Origin: Acidobacteriaceae bacterium
GTDB lineage: Bacteria > Acidobacteriota > Terriglobia > Terriglobales > Acidobacteriaceae
Direction of reading: 5' to 3'
Length of the DNA stretch: 8,684 nt
Assembly: GCA_030049955.1 (NCBI GenBank)
Contig: JASIJX010000197.1
Span: forward strand, 1-8,684
A program made the translations under genes and the position numbers. The notes beneath the pieces are model-generated. The model saw only the letters and a program-made list of their open reading frames with translations. It was not told the origin of the DNA and ran no database searches. Within the stretch, counting starts at the first letter, position 1; each line of letters opens with the position of its first letter. Of this stretch, positions 6,746-8,684 are shown piece by piece.

Positions 6746-7040
6746 GGATACTAACGAAGCGGCTAGGCCTCGGCCCAGGCAATATGTTCCTGAGATTGGC
6801 GCACCCGGGAGACTGCGCTCCGCCTAAGATGCTGTAAAAGGAGCATTCCCGGCGACCGATGCTAGGTAAGGGTATTCTTCCGCATGCGGCTTGTCTACAC
6901 CTGGGCACACAACCGCCAAGGGTACCATGGGGTTCCCGACAACAGGAGTAACTCCATGGTACCGTTCGGTTCACGTGCGGTGTCTGGCCGAGTTAGCCCG
7001 GCAACCTTGCCTCAGGATTCCGGGGCCTTCGTAGTTCGAA
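6746..7040 (-). other. 295-bp gene-free, structured intergenic region
   Basis: This region separates the beta-helix gene from the polymerase gene and must hold the 3' untranslated end of the first and any promoter for the second. Visible elements are the strong inverted repeat at 6921-6963, the perfect palindrome CCGCATGCGG at 6880-6889, and a near-palindrome GGCAACCTTGCC at 7000-7011. On the minus strand TAGACA (6892-6897) and TACCCT (6869-6874) are 17 bp apart and could be a poor sigma-70 pair, but the -10 match is weak. Frames crossing the region look like non-coding shadow. Function unresolved. Confidence 0.5.
6921..6963 (-). repeat. Strong inverted repeat (14-bp stem, 15-nt loop)
   Basis: GGTACCATGG (6921-6930) and CCATGGTACC (6954-6963) are perfect complements. 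The stem extends inward to 6934 and 6950 with one G-T pair, giving 14 pairs and a 15-nt loop. It begins 77 nt after the stop of the beta-helix gene. There is no T-run after it on either strand, so it is not a textbook intrinsic terminator. It may protect or end the upstream transcript, or be a relic of a mobile palindromic repeat. Confidence 0.75.
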
Positions 7041-8684
7041 TTACTGACCGACGGCCGTAACCTGTCCAGTGAGATTCAACGGACTGGAGGGTCCAGGTCC
7101 GAATTGGTACGCCCCAACGTTCCAGGCTCCCGTGGAAACTCTTGCTAATGCCATCGCTCCAGTAGCGCATACAGATTCACTAACGCCGTTGACCGATCCT
7201 TCGGAGCAAGCATAGTTTGTAGCGTTAGTCGAAAACCCTGCAGGCCAGCTACCCGTAAGATTTGTGCCTGTGCCGACGACAGTCGAGTTCGTCGATTCTA
7301 CGGGTGAAAAGACGTAGAACTGTGAAGAGGTGTACTGATCGTAGCGGGGCGACGTATCGGCGTCCGCTGTTGAAGCCGTTTGCAGAAGATTGTTTGCATT
7401 CGTTAGCGTGGTGACGTTAAACCCGCTGCCAAGAGCTGACGACGCCGAAGAGATGCAGTGGTTGTTCTGGAAGTTGATGACGCTGTATTGATCGCCGCCC
7501 TGTCCGGAGTAAAAGAAGCATCCGGTTCCGCGCGCATCGACGATCGTGTTGTTCCAGAAGTAGAGGCTGATTCCCGTCTGACCGGCGTTCTGCGGGCCAC
7601 TAGGGGACTGCGACGATCCCATGTTGTAGATGATGTTGTTCCAGACGTAATCCGTCTCTCCAGTGTTGCCGATCATCATGTTCTCGCCGCCGGAACATTC
7701 AAGATCGTGCATCACGTTATCGTGGATGTAGTAGGTTCCCGAACCGACCGTCTCGATCAGGTTGCAGTGGTTGATCCCCCCGAGTGAGTCGAGGCCATAC
7801 GCGATAAGGTTGCCGCCAATCTCCAATGTGTCGGAAGATGAACTTGCATAGGCCACTATCGGGTTAACGACATACTGGATCACGTTATAGAGAATCTTGC
7901 TGTTCGAGTAGTTCGTGTAGAAGCCGTAGCAGACGCCGTTGGACCCGGTATTCCCGCTTCCTGTCCGATCCGACCCATCTATGACGTTGTAGGCATACAG
8001 GAAACCTGTTGCCGTCGTAGCCTCATAGGGGCCGTTGACCAGAACGCAGCTTGCCGAGCCAGAGCCGTCTGCCGTGGCATCCATTGCGTGAATGTAATTC
8101 CGCGTGAAGGTATCGTTTTTCGAAGTCTGGCCCCACAATTGAAGCACCCCGGAATTGGTGGTGGTCGAAACCTCTACCTCTGTGAACTCGATAGAATCAA
8201 AGGTCACATAAGACGGATCAGCGCCATAGATGGGGTTGATGACATAATCCGAGCTTCCCGAGATGGCTGTCTTCTGCGCGTTGAAGACAGGGCGATTCCA
8301 TGCAGAAGGACAATTTGTGGTGTTGTACCACGTTTCATCCACGCCAACGTAGATCGGACTGCCGGATGATCCGCTCCAGCCATTCCAGTTAACCGGAAGG
8401 TCGCTGTTGACCCAGACATCGCAGCCCTCCAGGATAAAGCCCTCACCCGCAGAGGGAGCGATTTTACCGGAATAGCTGGCCATGCCGGGAAGATGCTCGA
8501 GCGGCGATGATTCGCTCGTCCCCGCATTGCTGTCACTGCCCGTGGACTTCGAAATAAAGTAGCAACTTGTGACACCCAGGCTGGAGAGCGTGACCAGCGG
8601 ACCATTGGGATTCGAGGGGTTGAGATAATTTGCTGCCGTCGGGCATGATCCACCCGAGGCCCAGGCAGCTCCGGCGCTGAGAAG
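7041..8684 (-). CDS. Right-handed parallel beta-helix protein (5' end beyond window)
   Basis: The frame is open to the right edge, giving at least 547 residues; the Met encoded at 8481-8483 is internal. Upstream of that Met the frame encodes CYFISKSTGSDSNAGTSESSP, the classic 'YVSxxGSDSNxGTxxxP' entry motif of secreted beta-helix proteins. Counting from the internal Met, coils end in a regular asparagine turn at about N129, N166, N200, N225, N256, N283, N312 and N341 (for example NVIDG, NLIAYG, NNIIYN, NNTIVD), an asparagine-ladder pattern of right-handed beta-helices. Composition is Ser/Thr/Gly/Asn-rich with scattered cysteines, fitting an exported protein. The end is GAWNVGAYQF and then a proline linker PGPSSPLNLT that stops where a fibronectin-like domain often begins. 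Such folds bind or cleave polysaccharides (lyase, hydrolase, epimerase). I see no catalytic motif, so the activity is open; proximity to the polysaccharide genes is suggestive. The signal peptide would lie outside the window. Confidence 0.85.
   Translation of the reverse strand, partial: LLSAGAAWASGGSCPTAANYLNPSNPNGPLVTLSSLGVTSCYFISKSTGSDSNAGTSESSPLEHLPGMASYSGKIAPSAGEGFILEGCDVWVNSDLPVNWNGWSGSSGSPIYVGVDETWYNTTNCPSAWNRPVFNAQKTAISGSSDYVINPIYGADPSYVTFDSIEFTEVEVSTTTNSGVLQLWGQTSKNDTFTRNYIHAMDATADGSGSASCVLVNGPYEATTATGFLYAYNVIDGSDRTGSGNTGSNGVCYGFYTNYSNSKILYNVIQYVVNPIVAYASSSSDTLEIGGNLIAYGLDSLGGINHCNLIETVGSGTYYIHDNVMHDLECSGGENMMIGNTGETDYVWNNIIYNMGSSQSPSGPQNAGQTGISLYFWNNTIVDARGTGCFFYSGQGGDQYSVINFQNNHCISSASSALGSGFNVTTLTNANNLLQTASTADADTSPRYDQYTSSQFYVFSPVESTNSTVVGTGTNLTGSWPAGFSTNATNYACSEGSVNGVSESVCATGAMALARVSTGAWNVGAYQFGPGPSSPLNLTGQVTAVGQ

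Noticed and set aside
6921..6963. Calling the strong hairpin an intrinsic terminator
   Set aside because: Neither strand has a T-run after the stem, and the loop is longer than usual, so only an inverted repeat is claimed.
6471..6974. Minus-strand frame of 167 codons spanning the intergenic region and the polymerase start
   Set aside because: Most of it overlaps the polymerase in another frame. The residue mix (Cys, Arg, Pro-rich) looks like shadow coding, and there is no ribosome binding site.
6860..7010. Possible group II intron remnant (GTGTGCCC-like string and a CGCACGT...GAACGGTACC-like string on the minus strand)
   Set aside because: The resemblance is to short, common motifs only. 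No domain V hairpin, no reverse transcriptase fragment and no consistent intron layout could be found.
1..8684. CRISPR array, tRNA, rRNA, transposase, toxin-antitoxin or phage-defence genes
   Set aside because: I looked for regularly spaced repeats, cloverleaf-like segments and hallmark protein motifs on both strands and saw none.

Overview
The window is a run of seven genes, all on the minus strand, from an exopolysaccharide or O-antigen type biosynthesis locus. The host is probably a member of the Acidobacteria (Terriglobales-like). That assignment rests on the moderately high GC, the protein style of the O-antigen polymerase-like protein, and the exported beta-helix protein with an abrupt 'GAYQF plus proline linker' end. 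It is an inference made without database access. No rRNA, tRNA, CRISPR array, transposase or integrase is visible.

Read in the direction of transcription (high to low coordinates), the order is as follows. (1) The 3' part of a large beta-helix protein runs off the right edge; its reading frame is open to base 8684, so its start lies outside the window. (2) A 295-bp gene-free stretch (6746-7040) holds a strong inverted repeat. (3) A multi-membrane-span O-antigen polymerase/ligase-like protein (5369-6745). (4) A zinc-ribbon SAM-dependent methyltransferase (4255-5355), 13 bp later. (5) A 164-bp gap with a smaller hairpin, then a Wzx-like polysaccharide flippase (2609-4090). (6) A 162-bp AT-rich gap, then two tandem paralogous left-handed beta-helix (hexapeptide-repeat) acetyltransferases (1694-2446 and 1063-1731) that overlap by 38 bp and are about 68% identical by hand count. 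(7) A family 2 glycosyltransferase (14-1000).

Together the genes fit the late part of a Wzx/Wzy-dependent pathway. The glycosyltransferase adds a sugar to a lipid-linked repeat unit and the two acetyltransferases may decorate sugars with acyl groups. The methyltransferase may methylate a sugar or chain end. The flippase moves the unit across the inner membrane, and the polymerase/ligase joins units or attaches the chain. The beta-helix protein is the sort of exported protein that could bind or cut the product. A priming glycosyltransferase, Wzz/tyrosine kinase and outer-membrane export protein are not in this window.

The most notable observations are the tandem acetyltransferase duplication, with one copy changed next to its putative catalytic histidine, the read-over C-terminus of the upstream copy, the unannotated 5' extension of the beta-helix gene, and the structured non-coding stretch at 6746-7040. 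I did not find convincing evidence for a wholly new kind of system.
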